DNA of 64,000 nt from Hymenobacter tibetensis (GTDB lineage: Bacteria; Bacteroidota; Bacteroidia; Cytophagales; Hymenobacteraceae). Location: positions 4,085,001 to 4,149,000 of the forward strand of contig NZ_CP094669.1 of NCBI RefSeq assembly GCF_022827545.1, given 5' to 3'. Shown here piece after piece: positions 34,881 through 43,693 of the stretch (positions within the stretch are counted from its first letter, which is position 1; each line of letters starts with the position of its first letter). Both the position numbers and the translations under genes were made by a program. The notes beneath the pieces are model-generated. The model did not search any database. It worked only from the letters and a program-made list of their open reading frames with translations, and was not told the origin of the DNA.

Positions 34881-36116
34881 TTAAGGCGTCGTCGCAAACT
34901 TCTTGCTTATCACTCCTTCCGATGTGACAGCCTGCACTATATACACGCGCGTTTCGGCAGCAGGCATAGGGATGCTGCGCTTCACAAGCTCAGTTGGCGC
35001 AGCTGTTAGTGTTTCTGTGTACAGCACCCGCCCCATGGTATCCAACACCCGCAACTGTTGCAAGGCGCCCGGCACTTGCACTATCACATTCAGGTTGCCC
35101 TGGCTGCCGTACGCTTCTACTTTCGACGTTGCGCTTCCTACTTGCACGGGCACCACCTGCGTGTAAGAAAAGGTGCCATCCAGGTCTACTTGCTTGAGGC
35201 GGTAATAATTCAAGCCGTTGCGCATGCCGTAGTCCGTGGCCTGGTAGTCATGACGGACAGCGGAAGTACCGGCCGCCGCCACCGTTGCCACAGTGCTGAA
35301 GTTTTTGCCGTCTGAAGAGCGCTCTACAACGAAGCTAGCAGCATTCATCTCGGAAGCCGTGGCCCACCGCACGTTCACTTGTGCTTGTTCCAAACGAGCG
35401 GAGAAGCTTATCAGCTCCACGGGCAGCGGCCCAGCCAAGCAGTCAAAAGGTGTGTTGTTGACGAATATATTAGTTGCCACGAAGTTCCGAACGGCACCAG
35501 GCGTGGCAATAATAGACCCTTCCACCCGGAGGGTGCCTCTCCCCTGCCCGTCTAGTCCTTCCACGGCCGTGTTGCCTTGCGTAATGGTTAGGTTTCCACC
35601 TATTGTAATGCTACTAGGAGCAGACAAGACCGTGTTATTGGCAATAGTTACGCACGAGCTAGTTTGCATGGGAGCGGCTAGGGTGCCGATGGCCTTGATA
35701 AACGAAATCTTGAACAGATCAAGCGCATTGCCACCAGAGCGGCTTTGCACTCTAAGACGCTCCTTCGAGTTTCCTCTTATGTCGCCAATTGTGAGTGTAT
35801 GTCCTCCCGCATCCACCAACGTTCCAGTAGGTGTGATGGTCAGCAAGCCGTCGTCTCCACCCACTGCATAGTCGGTATTCAACCGAACTGTGTTGTTGAT
35901 TGTGATGATATTGTTTGCGCCAGGTACGGGATACGAGTCGGGCACGGGTACTCCGTTTTGGGTGGCAGTCCAGGTACTAGGAGCAGTCCACAAGCCGTTG
36001 GGCGTTCTTGACTCGTAGATGATAGGCGTATTCGACCCCGGTTGTGCGTACGCGTTCGAGGCGAAGTTTAGCACGCAGAACCACATGCTAAAAAAGAACA
36101 GTAAAGGCGTTTTCAT
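34881..36116 (-). CDS. T9SS-secreted protein, paralog A
   Basis: A 411-residue secreted protein. Signal peptide MKTPLLFFFSMWFCVLNFAS...AYAQ. The N-terminal half begins with NGLWTAPSTWTATQNGVPVP and continues as a repetitive beta structure (DGLLTITPTGTLVDAGGHTL). PVELISFSARLEQAQVNVRW, followed by ATASEMNAASFVVERSSDGK and NYYRLKQVDLDGTFSY, is the fibronectin-like block common before T9SS tails. The last about 75 residues (EAYGSQGNLNVIVQVPGALQ through ISKKFATTP) are a type A sorting domain, which directs passage through the outer membrane. It is paralogous to the gene at 36576. A TAAGTTTG -7 box lies at 36162-36155 on its strand. Confidence 0.85.
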   Translation of the reverse strand: MKTPLLFFFSMWFCVLNFASNAYAQPGSNTPIIYESRTPNGLWTAPSTWTATQNGVPVPDSYPVPGANNIITINNTVRLNTDYAVGGDDGLLTITPTGTLVDAGGHTLTIGDIRGNSKERLRVQSRSGGNALDLFKISFIKAIGTLAAPMQTSSCVTIANNTVLSAPSSITIGGNLTITQGNTAVEGLDGQGRGTLRVEGSIIATPGAVRNFVATNIFVNNTPFDCLAGPLPVELISFSARLEQAQVNVRWATASEMNAASFVVERSSDGKNFSTVATVAAAGTSAVRHDYQATDYGMRNGLNYYRLKQVDLDGTFSYTQVVPVQVGSATSKVEAYGSQGNLNVIVQVPGALQQLRVLDTMGRVLYTETLTAAPTELVKRSIPMPAAETRVYIVQAVTSEGVISKKFATTP

Positions 36117-36515
36117 AGAGGGCAGGTTTAGCAGAGCAGTTGTCAATTCTGCAACAAACTTACCTTTCCTGAAAACCGATTAATAGCTAATCCGCAACTA
36201 TACAGATAGATACATAAAAAATGGTTTTATACAAATAGGATTTCTTCAATTAAAATATTTCAACACAAAAAGTGTCTTAAGATATCTCCTACCAGCTTTC
36301 AGTATAAATTTCGGAAGGCATTCGGAGGCCCCGGAAACGCAGATCAGATGCCGCTTACTGCTATTTTCCTTGGCATAATCCAGTATACAAAAAAGGGCCT
36401 GAAAGTTATTTCAGGCCCTTTTCTCGGCTTGTATCAATTTGTGCGCGTGTGCCCTATGCCATTCGTGGTAACCACCTATGGTGACGCGAACCTGTTATAT
36501 GCACTTCGAGCTCTT
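36117..36515. other. Intergenic region between T9SS paralogs
   Basis: Contains the probable promoter of paralog A (reverse-strand TAAGTTTG at 36162-36155 and an AT-rich stretch) and the hairpin at 36391-36422. The string TACAGATAGATACATA at 36201-36216 recurs at 37894-37909 upstream of paralog B, which shows that the upstream regions are also copies. Confidence 0.55.
36391..36422. terminator. Terminator-like hairpin between T9SS paralogs
   Basis: AAAAGGGCCTGAAA (36391-36404) with TTTCAGGCCCTTTT (36409-36422), 4-base loop. It most likely ends the reverse-strand transcript of paralog B, which stops at 36576. Confidence 0.8.
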
Positions 36516-36572
36516 ATGGAGTCCATTACAGGAATGAATGTCCTTGTAACGGGTGCTGGCAAGGGTATTGGT
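36516..36572 (+). pseudogene. 5' fragment of the SDR gene (19 codons)
   Basis: The 19 codons from ATG 36516 read [19 protein letters not shown]. The intact SDR gene at 38336 starts [20 protein letters not shown]. Sixteen of 19 residues agree and the DNA is also close. The similarity ends at 36572, four bases before the reverse-strand stop of paralog B. It is the stump left by duplication of the [T9SS gene, SDR start] unit; the frame runs on into antisense of paralog B and makes no sensible protein. Confidence 0.85.
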
Positions 36573-36575
36573 TAT

Positions 36576-37811
36576 TTAACGCATCGTTGCAAACTTCTTG
36601 CTTACCACTCCTTCCGACGTAACGGCTTGCACCATGTACACGCGGTTTTCGCTACCCATGGGCACCGAGCGTGTAACAAGGCCGGTAGCGCCTTCAGGTA
36701 TGGATTCGGTGTAAAGCACTCGGCCCATCATATCGAGTACTCGCAGTTGCTGCACCGTACCTGGCATTTGCAGTACAATGTTGAGGTTGCCTTGGTCACC
36801 GTAGGCTTCCAGTCGCTGTGGCTGTGCGTCGTCCCCTACTTGTACAGGTACGACGGGCGAATACGTGAATGTGCCGTCCAAGTCGGTTTGCTTCAAGCGG
36901 TAGTAGCTCAATCCGTTACGCACATTGCGGTCAGTTGCTTCATAGTCGCGGCGCGTGGAAGAGTTACCAGCAGCTTGCACTACAGCAACGGGGCTGAAAT
37001 TCTTGGCATCCGAAGAACGCTCCACCGCAAAGTTGAGGGCGTCTTTCTCTGATGCCGTGGCCCAGCGGAGTACCACTTGGCTGTTGTTGTACTTAGCATC
37101 GAAGCTAATTAGCTCCACGGGAAGAGGCACCAGTACGTCACAATCCTGGTTAACCTCAGGATCGTTTTGGATCTGCACGTTTACGAAAATGAAATTTCTT
37201 AAGGCGTTCGGATTACCGTCCAATCTACCTCTAACCCGGATTATAGATCTAGCATTTCCACCGCCATCTAGGCCATTTGCAGCAGCATTACCCTGTGGCA
37301 CAACTAAGTTGCCGTTTACGGTGATAGTAGTTGGAACAAATAAGTCAGATTGGTTGCCAACAGTCATGCAGGAAGCAGTTGCAAGCGGAGCTGCAATGGT
37401 CCCTTCTGCTTTTATAAATTCAATTTTGTATAGGTTCATAGCAAGCGTTGTACGAGCCGCTACTGTGATGCGCTGTTGTGCACTACCGCGTTGATCCCCT
37501 ACTGTCAATGTGAACTGACCAGTATGAGATAATGTGCCTGCCTCCGTGATAGTTAGTGCTCCGTTGTTACCACTAACATCATAATTGATATTTAGCCTAA
37601 CGTCGTGGCCGATGACTACATCGTTATTAGCATTTGGAGCAGGAAACGAAGAGATTAGCGTTCCATTTGGACTAATGGCTGTCCAAGTACTCGGGGAGTT
37701 CCACGGACCATTGCTCCTCGATATGTATCTGGTGGCCTGTGCCTGCGACTCCGAAATGGAGCCAAATAGGCAAAAGAAGGCTAAAAAGACAGTGAGTAAG
37801 GTGGGTTTCAT
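36576..37811 (-). CDS. T9SS-secreted protein, paralog B
   Basis: A 411-residue secreted protein, same length and layout as paralog A. Signal peptide MKPTLLTVFLAFFCLFGSIS ends at SQAQ. NGPWNSPSTWTAISPNGTLI matches the start of A. The middle is a beta-rich repeat region (GALTITEAGTLSHTGQFTLT), then PVELISFDAKYNNSQVVLRW and YYRLKQTDLDGTFTYSP, then a type A sorting domain ending ISKKFATMR-like as VVSKKFATMR. The N-terminal and middle parts have diverged more than the C-terminal third. It may bind a surface polymer; no catalytic motif is visible. Confidence 0.85.
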   Translation of the reverse strand: MKPTLLTVFLAFFCLFGSISESQAQATRYISRSNGPWNSPSTWTAISPNGTLISSFPAPNANNDVVIGHDVRLNINYDVSGNNGALTITEAGTLSHTGQFTLTVGDQRGSAQQRITVAARTTLAMNLYKIEFIKAEGTIAAPLATASCMTVGNQSDLFVPTTITVNGNLVVPQGNAAANGLDGGGNARSIIRVRGRLDGNPNALRNFIFVNVQIQNDPEVNQDCDVLVPLPVELISFDAKYNNSQVVLRWATASEKDALNFAVERSSDAKNFSPVAVVQAAGNSSTRRDYEATDRNVRNGLSYYRLKQTDLDGTFTYSPVVPVQVGDDAQPQRLEAYGDQGNLNIVLQMPGTVQQLRVLDMMGRVLYTESIPEGATGLVTRSVPMGSENRVYMVQAVTSEGVVSKKFATMR

Positions 37812-38335
37812 AGTAATTGCGTTTGACGAAGCATGACTTAATTCTTCGGCAAATTACGCTTACCACAACTTTATGATGCCTAAACAGCAGAAATACAGAT
37901 AGATACATATAAATAAGAAATATTCAATTCAATTTATAAAGATTATAATATTTTAAGTGACTTATCTAATTACATGCAATCAACCATTATTATTTTGCAA
38001 TATAAAAAGACAAGTAATAAAGAAATAATTCAAGTCGCTGTATCTGATGACTAATTTTTCTTATTAAAATACAATATATCGAGCAGCTATACTGCCGGGC
38101 TTATCTGAACACTGTGCGCCTCAGCTACATACCTCTAAAACACGCACCAAAACAGCCCAAACTTCTTACCAACGCTGGCAATAAAGCAAGAAATTACCTT
38201 TGTGCCGCTAACCTGTGCCAACAAAAGCTTGGCGTCCCCGTCAACCATATGCAAAGCACCAAAGTAAGATAACTGTTTCGCCGCAGATCGGTTGTACAAG
38301 CTTCTCTCGTTTACATTCTCACGTTCTAAGTTCCT
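37812..38335. other. 524-bp AT-rich region between paralog B and the SDR gene
   Basis: Divergent promoter region. On the right it has TACCTTTG at 38195-38202 (listed separately); on the left it has the TACAGATAGATACATA string shared with paralog A, in a stretch much richer in A and T (about 37900-38080) than the surrounding genes. No gene. Confidence 0.5.
38195..38202 (+). promoter_or_regulatory. Probable -7 box of the SDR promoter
   Basis: TACCTTTG, an exact TAnnTTTG match. No clean TTG at the -33 distance. The leader to the ATG at 38336 would be about 125 bases. Confidence 0.5.
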
Positions 38336-39052
38336 ATGGAATCCATCAGTGGAAAAAATGCCCTTGTAACGGGCGCAGGTAAAGGTATTGGTCGGGCCGT
38401 GGCGCTTGCCCTAGCACAAGAGGGCGTACACGTGGCCTTGTTGGCCCGGACCGAGAGTCAATTGCAGGACGTTGCCAAAGAAGTGGAAGCCTTGGGTGTA
38501 AAGGCGACCATCGTGGTGGCTGACGTGGCTGACCGCGCTGCGGTGGAGACGGCCGTTTCTCAAGCCGAAGCCACCCTAGGTACCATCGACATCCTAATCA
38601 ATAATGCGGGCATCGGCACGTTCGCCAAGCTCGTTGACATGGACCCGGCTGAGTGGGAACACATTGTGCAGGTGAACCTGATGGGAACCTACTACACCAC
38701 CCGTGCTGTGTTGCCCGGCATGATAGCTCGCGAAACCGGCGACATCATCAACATTGCCTCCACGGCTGGCCAGCGCGGCGCGGCCACTACCAGTGCCTAC
38801 AGTGCGTCCAAATTTGCCATTATGGGCCTCACCGAGTCGCTGATGCAGGAAGTCCGCAAGCACAACATCCGCGTATCGGCCCTCACTCCTAGTACCATTG
38901 CCACCGAGCTTGCCATCAGCAACAAGCTCACCGACGGCAACCCCGATAAGGTAATGCAGCCCGAAGACTTAGCTGAGTTCATCGTGTCGCAGCTCAAACT
39001 CAACCGCCGCATCTTTATCAAAGAAGCTGGTATGTGGAGCACCAATCCGTAA
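38336..39052 (+). CDS. Short-chain dehydrogenase/reductase, FabG-like
   Basis: A 238-residue classical SDR, probably NADP(H)-dependent. TGAGKGIG at 12-19 binds the cofactor, NNAG at about 89-92, and the catalytic Ser142, Tyr155 and Lys159 lie in IINIASTAG and AYSASKF. It is close in style to 3-ketoacyl-ACP reductases but lies outside any fatty acid cluster, so the substrate is uncertain. A fragment of its 5' end occurs at 36516. A long hairpin follows the stop and separates it from the convergent caspase-like gene. Confidence 0.9.
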   Translation: MESISGKNALVTGAGKGIGRAVALALAQEGVHVALLARTESQLQDVAKEVEALGVKATIVVADVADRAAVETAVSQAEATLGTIDILINNAGIGTFAKLVDMDPAEWEHIVQVNLMGTYYTTRAVLPGMIARETGDIINIASTAGQRGAATTSAYSASKFAIMGLTESLMQEVRKHNIRVSALTPSTIATELAISNKLTDGNPDKVMQPEDLAEFIVSQLKLNRRIFIKEAGMWSTNP

Positions 39053-39076
39053 CCAAACTAGATAACGCGGACCCGT

Positions 39077-39136
39077 TATCTACTAGCAAAAGAAAAAGGC
39101 TACCGTGTGGCAGCCTTTTTCTTTTGCTAGTAGATA
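39077..39136. terminator. 25-bp perfect inverted repeat, bidirectional terminator
   Basis: Arms 39077-39101 and 39112-39136 match exactly with a 10-base loop. A second hairpin, GATAACG/CGTTATC at 39061-39080, shares four bases with the left arm, so the two cannot form fully together. Lies between the SDR stop (39052) and the caspase-like gene stop (39144). Confidence 0.78.
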
Positions 39137-39143
39137 CTGGATA

Positions 39144-40793
39144 CTATGAATAGATAGGCACTCTTACTTTATATCTCTTTTTCAGATTGTCACCAAAATC
39201 AACTTCATATTCACGCTGTGCTTCTATGCTACCGTAGCCTCCGTTCACGTTATAGCCTATTTTCTCTTCAATAATTTCGGCGTCTTTGGCACTAGCCGAT
39301 CTTAAAGCGCCGGTACCGTTTGTTTCGGTGGCGCTATTTCGAGCAAGAATAGCAGCCAGCTTTTGCTGAAATAACTTGTCGAGCGTTTTTTCGTCGAACG
39401 ACGCATACTTGCTGTCGGCTGCGCCTTTTCTGTTGCTGTCGGGGGCAAGCGTTGATTTGGCTTTCGTGCTGAGGTCCACGACTTTTTTCGCGGAGTTTGT
39501 GATGGCAATCACGTTTCCATCATTATCAATGCTCACCCGCACCAAGCCGTTGCCGTCGTTGATGGTTGGCAGGCCATCAATGAGCTGCCGGAACTGCACG
39601 ATGGTTTCCGTAACAACTGGTTCTCCAATTTCGCCACCGCCTTTGCTGGAACCGCCGCAGCTAAAGCCATGAATTACTTTTTCAATCCGCAAATCCGCTT
39701 TTTTATCGAAGCCGGTTTCAGCTAGTACAGACTTGGCAATTGTAATTGCTTTGTCTTGGCTGATCTGGCGAGTGTTTTCATAATTGTACTTGCCAGTTAC
39801 TATGCTAATAGTACCGTCTTTCGCTACCGATGCGCGTTTGTCGCCGTCTTTCAAATACGCATTCCCGTCCCGATCATAGAGCATGGTTTCGGTTGCTTTA
39901 TTCGAGAAGCCTAATACAGTTGCGGCCTTCACTAATTCTCTGTCCTGCGTAGTAGCACTTTCCAGAATAGCTATTTTGGGTTCTGCTGGAATAGCAGCAG
40001 TTGAAGCCAGCAGCATCTCCGAAGTGGTAGCAGCGGCACTGTACCAGCGCCAATGATAGAAGTTGCGGGAGGTAGCAGCGCCATCAAAAATTCGCTCGTT
40101 GAACACCCGGTTCTGGGCCTCCGCGGCGGTAGCGCCCGTCGCGACGACGGTGGGCGTTTGGTTGTGCGAGATGCGCCAGCTTGCGTCTAGCCACGCAGTG
40201 CTGAAAGACTTGTTCTTGTTCCACTCTTCCCAGAAGAACTTGCCATAGTTGGCGTCGTCTACGCTAACTGTTTCGAAGCCAAACAGCATTCTGAACCCGA
40301 GGTTGGCGGGGTGCCACGTACGAATAGGGTTGTGGGTGCCAGAAATGCGGCATGAATAGCAAGTGGACCAGAAAATGTAGCGCACCGTTTCATTGCCGAG
40401 CCGCATGTCGGACGAGAAAGCCCAGTCGCGGTTGCTCCATTTGCTGCCCAGAGGAATCTGGAACACGCCATTGTTATCCATGGCGCCGTGGCCGGAGTGG
40501 TAGAAGGCTACTACCGCATCAGCGCCGTAGGTGTCCTGCCAGTTGTCGTACTGCTCTTCGTACAGCCAAACCTGAACCCCGGAATCCTTATACCAGAAGT
40601 TGCCGGGCGTGAACTTGGTTACATAATCTATCCAGCCTTGCGCGTCTTCGTGCGTGAGCCCAAGCGGGCTGGCTGAACTGAACGTTTCGATGCTGCACGC
40701 ACCGTACATGTCAGCAGAGCCACTGATTACGGCTTCTGCCCCCACTTTGCTTTTTGCAATCGGGGATTCACTTTCAACTATCATCTTTTTCAT
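39144..40793 (-). CDS. Caspase-fold-like protein (DUF6345-like) with PepSY-like C-terminal region
   Basis: A 549-residue protein without a signal peptide. Residues 25-240 resemble the DUF6345 group: VVAFYHSGHGAMDN has His99 and His102, and YIFWSTCYSCRISG has Cys145. A His-Gly motif followed by a Ser/Thr-Cys strand end is the layout of caspase-like (clan CD) cysteine peptidases; which His and Cys are catalytic is my inference. The C-terminal part contains IVQFRQLIDGLPTINDGNGL with VRVSIDNDGNVIAITNSAKK, which looks like the PepSY/FTP propeptide domain of thermolysin-type proteases. No secretion signal is seen, so it may be cytoplasmic. A good promoter precedes it. Confidence 0.65.
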   Translation of the reverse strand: MKKMIVESESPIAKSKVGAEAVISGSADMYGACSIETFSSASPLGLTHEDAQGWIDYVTKFTPGNFWYKDSGVQVWLYEEQYDNWQDTYGADAVVAFYHSGHGAMDNNGVFQIPLGSKWSNRDWAFSSDMRLGNETVRYIFWSTCYSCRISGTHNPIRTWHPANLGFRMLFGFETVSVDDANYGKFFWEEWNKNKSFSTAWLDASWRISHNQTPTVVATGATAAEAQNRVFNERIFDGAATSRNFYHWRWYSAAATTSEMLLASTAAIPAEPKIAILESATTQDRELVKAATVLGFSNKATETMLYDRDGNAYLKDGDKRASVAKDGTISIVTGKYNYENTRQISQDKAITIAKSVLAETGFDKKADLRIEKVIHGFSCGGSSKGGGEIGEPVVTETIVQFRQLIDGLPTINDGNGLVRVSIDNDGNVIAITNSAKKVVDLSTKAKSTLAPDSNRKGAADSKYASFDEKTLDKLFQQKLAAILARNSATETNGTGALRSASAKDAEIIEEKIGYNVNGGYGSIEAQREYEVDFGDNLKKRYKVRVPIYS

Positions 40794-40831
40794 AGCGGGA
40801 GTTTTTATTACATAGAGAAGTTTCTATATAA

Positions 40832-40862
40832 CAAAACTATAGTGCCTCTCTCCGCTACGCAA
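40832..40862 (-). promoter_or_regulatory. Promoter of the caspase-like gene
   Basis: Reverse strand: TTG (plus-strand CAA 40860-40862), 20-base spacer, then TAGTTTTG at 40839-40832, an exact TAnnTTTG. Predicted start near 40825, about 30 bases before the ATG. Confidence 0.65.
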
Positions 40863-41043
40863 AAAACGCGGGTCACATAATCATGCGGTAAACTACCATC
40901 TACCACTGATTGTCAGCTAGTTAAATTTTAAAAGGCCATTGTAACAGGTAGTTTGTACGGGAGCAGATTATACATATCTAGGTTGGCAAACTCTTAGCTG
41001 TCATAACCAGCTTCTGCCTCACTAGCATCCTCACAAACGCACA

Positions 41044-41118
41044 CTGCCTTCACGCAACACGGCACCAGCGCCACCCTCTACATGGGTAGCTTGCTGGTGC
41101 CGTGTTGCGTGAAGGCAG
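41044..41118. terminator. 26-bp perfect inverted repeat
   Basis: Arms 41044-41069 and 41093-41118 match exactly, with a 23-base loop that can itself pair (CTAC/GTAG). It is 36 bases downstream of the reverse-strand gene ending at 41154 and so probably its terminator. Confidence 0.7.
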
Positions 41119-41153
41119 AGCTACTGGGCGGTGCTACGCGGCTTTGTGGTGTA

Positions 41154-42428
41154 TTATTTCTGCGCGCCAGCTTTGGGCTGGGGCTTTTTAACCATGGTCC
41201 CGAAAGCGCCTTTTTTCTCGAACGAGGCTACTACCTCATCTTCAACAGGCGTGCGCTGTACCACCGGATTATTGGCCCAGAACTCAGGGTCGTATTTGGT
41301 GGCTTTAATTGTTTCCAAGTCCCGGTCGTCGAGGCTGGCGCGGGCGTAGGGAATGTTGGTGGCCTTCGTGGAGGTGTCGTAGAAGTAAGTGAACGACGTT
41401 ACGCTGAGTGGTACGGTGCCGGTTTTGGTGCCCGTAACCAAGTCGGCGGTGAGGTCTACCTGCATGTGGTCGATGGGAGAAACCAAGTCGCTGGAAGGCT
41501 GAAATACCATATCCACCGACAGCTTAGGGTTCTTGAACTGCTGGTTGGGGTTGCTGGAAGTGGCCGTAAAATTGGGCTGGGTCATCTTGTACCGCACAAT
41601 CTTGTTGGTTTCAATATTGATCCAAATCGTACCGGAAGACTGGTATTTGATTTCTGGCCGCGTCTCGAAGGATATTTCCGCAATGGTGCTGCTGTCTTGG
41701 TCGAGCAAGCCTTTCAGTTCCAGCAAGTAGTTTTTCACGGTGTTGGGGCTGAGCAGCGCCAACGACTTGGTGCTGTCCATACCAGCGTCGTAGAGACCGT
41801 AGCGGCGGGTGTAAATCGAGAAGTTGCTGAACGCGGTGGCGGCCTGCTTGGCCGCGTAGCGTCCCTGCGCCACAGTGGTTCCTTCGATGCGGGCCGGGTT
41901 GGATTTCACGTTCCACACCACTTCCTGGAGCTCAGTGGGCTCATTGCTGATGCGCGTGAGCTGCCGGTAGTAGGCTTTGCCGTAGAATTTGCGGGAGTAG
42001 CTGCTTTGCAGTTGCCGAAACGCCTTTTCCACCAGCTGGAAAGGGTAGCTGTTCACTTTCACCTCGGGCAACGCCACCGAGGCCGGGGCCATGGTTATTT
42101 GCAGCGGAGTGGTGTAGTTGGCTTGGGTTACACGCGCCGTGTCGCGCAGGTGACCTAGCTCCGAGAAGACCAGCGTACGGGGCACGTCTTTGAGCACCAG
42201 CGTAAACTCTCCGTTGGCATTGCTGGCAGTGCCGTTGGTGGTGCCCGCCACCGAAATGCTCACGAAGGGCAGCACCTCTTTGGTTTCTCTATCAACCACG
42301 GTACCGCGCACCGTGTATTGGGCCAGGGCAGCTGAATTGAGGCCAAGAAGGGCAACCAAGATAAGTCCACTCGTTAGCAGCAAGCGCAACGGCGACCAAC
42401 GACGGATAGAAAAAACAGACGAGAACAA
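41154..42428 (-). CDS. Carboxypeptidase-regulatory-like domain protein, exported
   Basis: A 424-residue exported protein. Signal peptide with a basic start (MFSSVFSIRRWSPLRLLLTS) ending near AALAQ. Residues about 38-125 are a CarboxypepD_reg-like domain (YTVRGTVVDRETKEVLPFVS, NGTASNANGEFTLVL), as found in front of TonB receptors. Here the rest is a soluble domain, not a barrel: FQLVEKAFRQLQSSYSRKFY and later IKYQSSGTIWINIETNKIVR resemble the DUF5686-like/outer-membrane-linked group. Function unknown; envelope location likely. Confidence 0.75.
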   Translation of the reverse strand: MFSSVFSIRRWSPLRLLLTSGLILVALLGLNSAALAQYTVRGTVVDRETKEVLPFVSISVAGTTNGTASNANGEFTLVLKDVPRTLVFSELGHLRDTARVTQANYTTPLQITMAPASVALPEVKVNSYPFQLVEKAFRQLQSSYSRKFYGKAYYRQLTRISNEPTELQEVVWNVKSNPARIEGTTVAQGRYAAKQAATAFSNFSIYTRRYGLYDAGMDSTKSLALLSPNTVKNYLLELKGLLDQDSSTIAEISFETRPEIKYQSSGTIWINIETNKIVRYKMTQPNFTATSSNPNQQFKNPKLSVDMVFQPSSDLVSPIDHMQVDLTADLVTGTKTGTVPLSVTSFTYFYDTSTKATNIPYARASLDDRDLETIKATKYDPEFWANNPVVQRTPVEDEVVASFEKKGAFGTMVKKPQPKAGAQK

Positions 42429-42711
42429 GGCGGTACTGGTTAAATGAACAATGAAAGTGAAGTCCTAACGGATAAAGAAGGCCGAAGCATATGTTATGGC
42501 CACAAAGGTAGGCCAGGGTGAAGTTTCGGTGATGGAAAAAGTGGAAGTTTCTCGCTGGAATACAAATACAATACCGATTCGGCTACTTCACTCGGTGAAG
42601 CTGTTTTACTGTTCAGTACGATACCTTTTTCTTCATCTGCGTACACCCGGCGGAACCTATCTTGGTACCTTCGCTGGTATCATTCTTTCCTTCACTCCAA
42701 TTTTCCACGTC

Positions 42712-43458
42712 ATGCTGAAGCGAGATTTTTTGAAAAACGGTCTATTGACCATGGCCGGTGCCCTGGTTAGCCCCGCTTTGCTGGCCCGCGCCCACGACGA
42801 AAAGCTGCTCCGCGAAGCCCGCGCCACCCCTATTGCCGACGGCCCTTTTACCCTTCCGGCTTTGCCTTATGCCTTCAATGCACTAGAGCCCCACATTGAT
42901 GCGCGTACCATGGAAGTGCACCATGATGCCCACCACAAAACCTACGTTTCCAAGCTGAACGAGGCCGTGACTGGCAAGCCACAAGAGAAAATGTCGTTGG
43001 CCGACTTGCTAGCTTCGGCCAGCAAGCAGTCGGATGCTGTGCGCAACAACGCCGGTGGTCACTTCAACCACTCTATGTTCTGGCAGTTGCTGTCAGCGAA
43101 AGGCGGCGGGCAGCCCACGGGTACGTTGGCCACGGCCATCACCAGCAGCTTCGGCTCGTTCGACAAGTTCAAGGAGCAGTTTGCTACGGCGGCCACCAGC
43201 CGCTTTGGCTCCGGCTGGGCTTGGCTGAGCGCCGACAAAGCCGGCAAGCTGTTTATTTCCTCGACCCCCAACCAAGACAATCCCCTCATGGACCTGCCGG
43301 GTATCCAGCACGGCACGCCGGTGCTGGGCCTCGACGTGTGGGAGCATGCCTACTACCTCAAGTACCAGAACAAGCGTCCTGAGTATGTAGCCGCTTTCTG
43401 GAACGTAGTCAACTGGAGCGAAGCCAACCGTCGCTTTGAAGCCGTGAAGAAAAGCTAA
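42712..43458 (+). CDS. Superoxide dismutase (Fe/Mn), exported
   Basis: Converts superoxide to peroxide and oxygen. The 248-residue product has all four metal ligands: His70 in MEVHHDAHH, His120 in [10 protein letters not shown], Asp208 and His212 in [14 protein letters not shown]. Unusually there is a 25-30 residue N-terminal extension, [20 protein letters not shown], which reads as an export signal (Tat-like but with KR rather than RR), so the enzyme should be periplasmic. Iron versus manganese cannot be settled by eye. The open frame starts at 42496, but 42712 is the first start that gives the signal. Confidence 0.93.
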   Translation: MLKRDFLKNGLLTMAGALVSPALLARAHDEKLLREARATPIADGPFTLPALPYAFNALEPHIDARTMEVHHDAHHKTYVSKLNEAVTGKPQEKMSLADLLASASKQSDAVRNNAGGHFNHSMFWQLLSAKGGGQPTGTLATAITSSFGSFDKFKEQFATAATSRFGSGWAWLSADKAGKLFISSTPNQDNPLMDLPGIQHGTPVLGLDVWEHAYYLKYQNKRPEYVAAFWNVVNWSEANRRFEAVKKS

Positions 43459-43505
43459 CCGCTTTTCCCCTTGGCCTTCTTTGCCAGGCATTGAATTTCA
43501 CATTG

Positions 43506-43538
43506 AAAAGGGCTGTCAGATATTCTGGCAGCCCTTTT
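43506..43538 (+). terminator. Terminator after the superoxide dismutase gene
   Basis: AAAAGGGCTG (43506-43515) with CAGCCCTTTT (43529-43538), 13-base loop, 48 bases after the stop. Confidence 0.85.
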
Positions 43539-43693
43539 CTGTTTCCAGAGGTAGGTGGCGCTCTAGCAACCACCAGTAGGCTGTGCTTGTGAGTCGTTGC
43601 TAGCGTGTGCGCTTCACCTATGCATCACTTAGTTAACAAACACTTCACATGCGGCTCTGCACCAAGCAGACGCCAGCTTACCATCTTTGCCGG

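Larger units (their letters stand above)
40794..41153. other. 360-bp intergenic region
   Basis: Holds the promoter of the caspase-like gene and the 26-bp inverted repeat (both listed). The rest has no recognisable feature. Confidence 0.5.

Noticed and set aside
36348..37052. 234-codon forward frame over paralog B
   Set aside because: It contains the 19-codon SDR stump and then only the antisense of the T9SS gene; not a real product.
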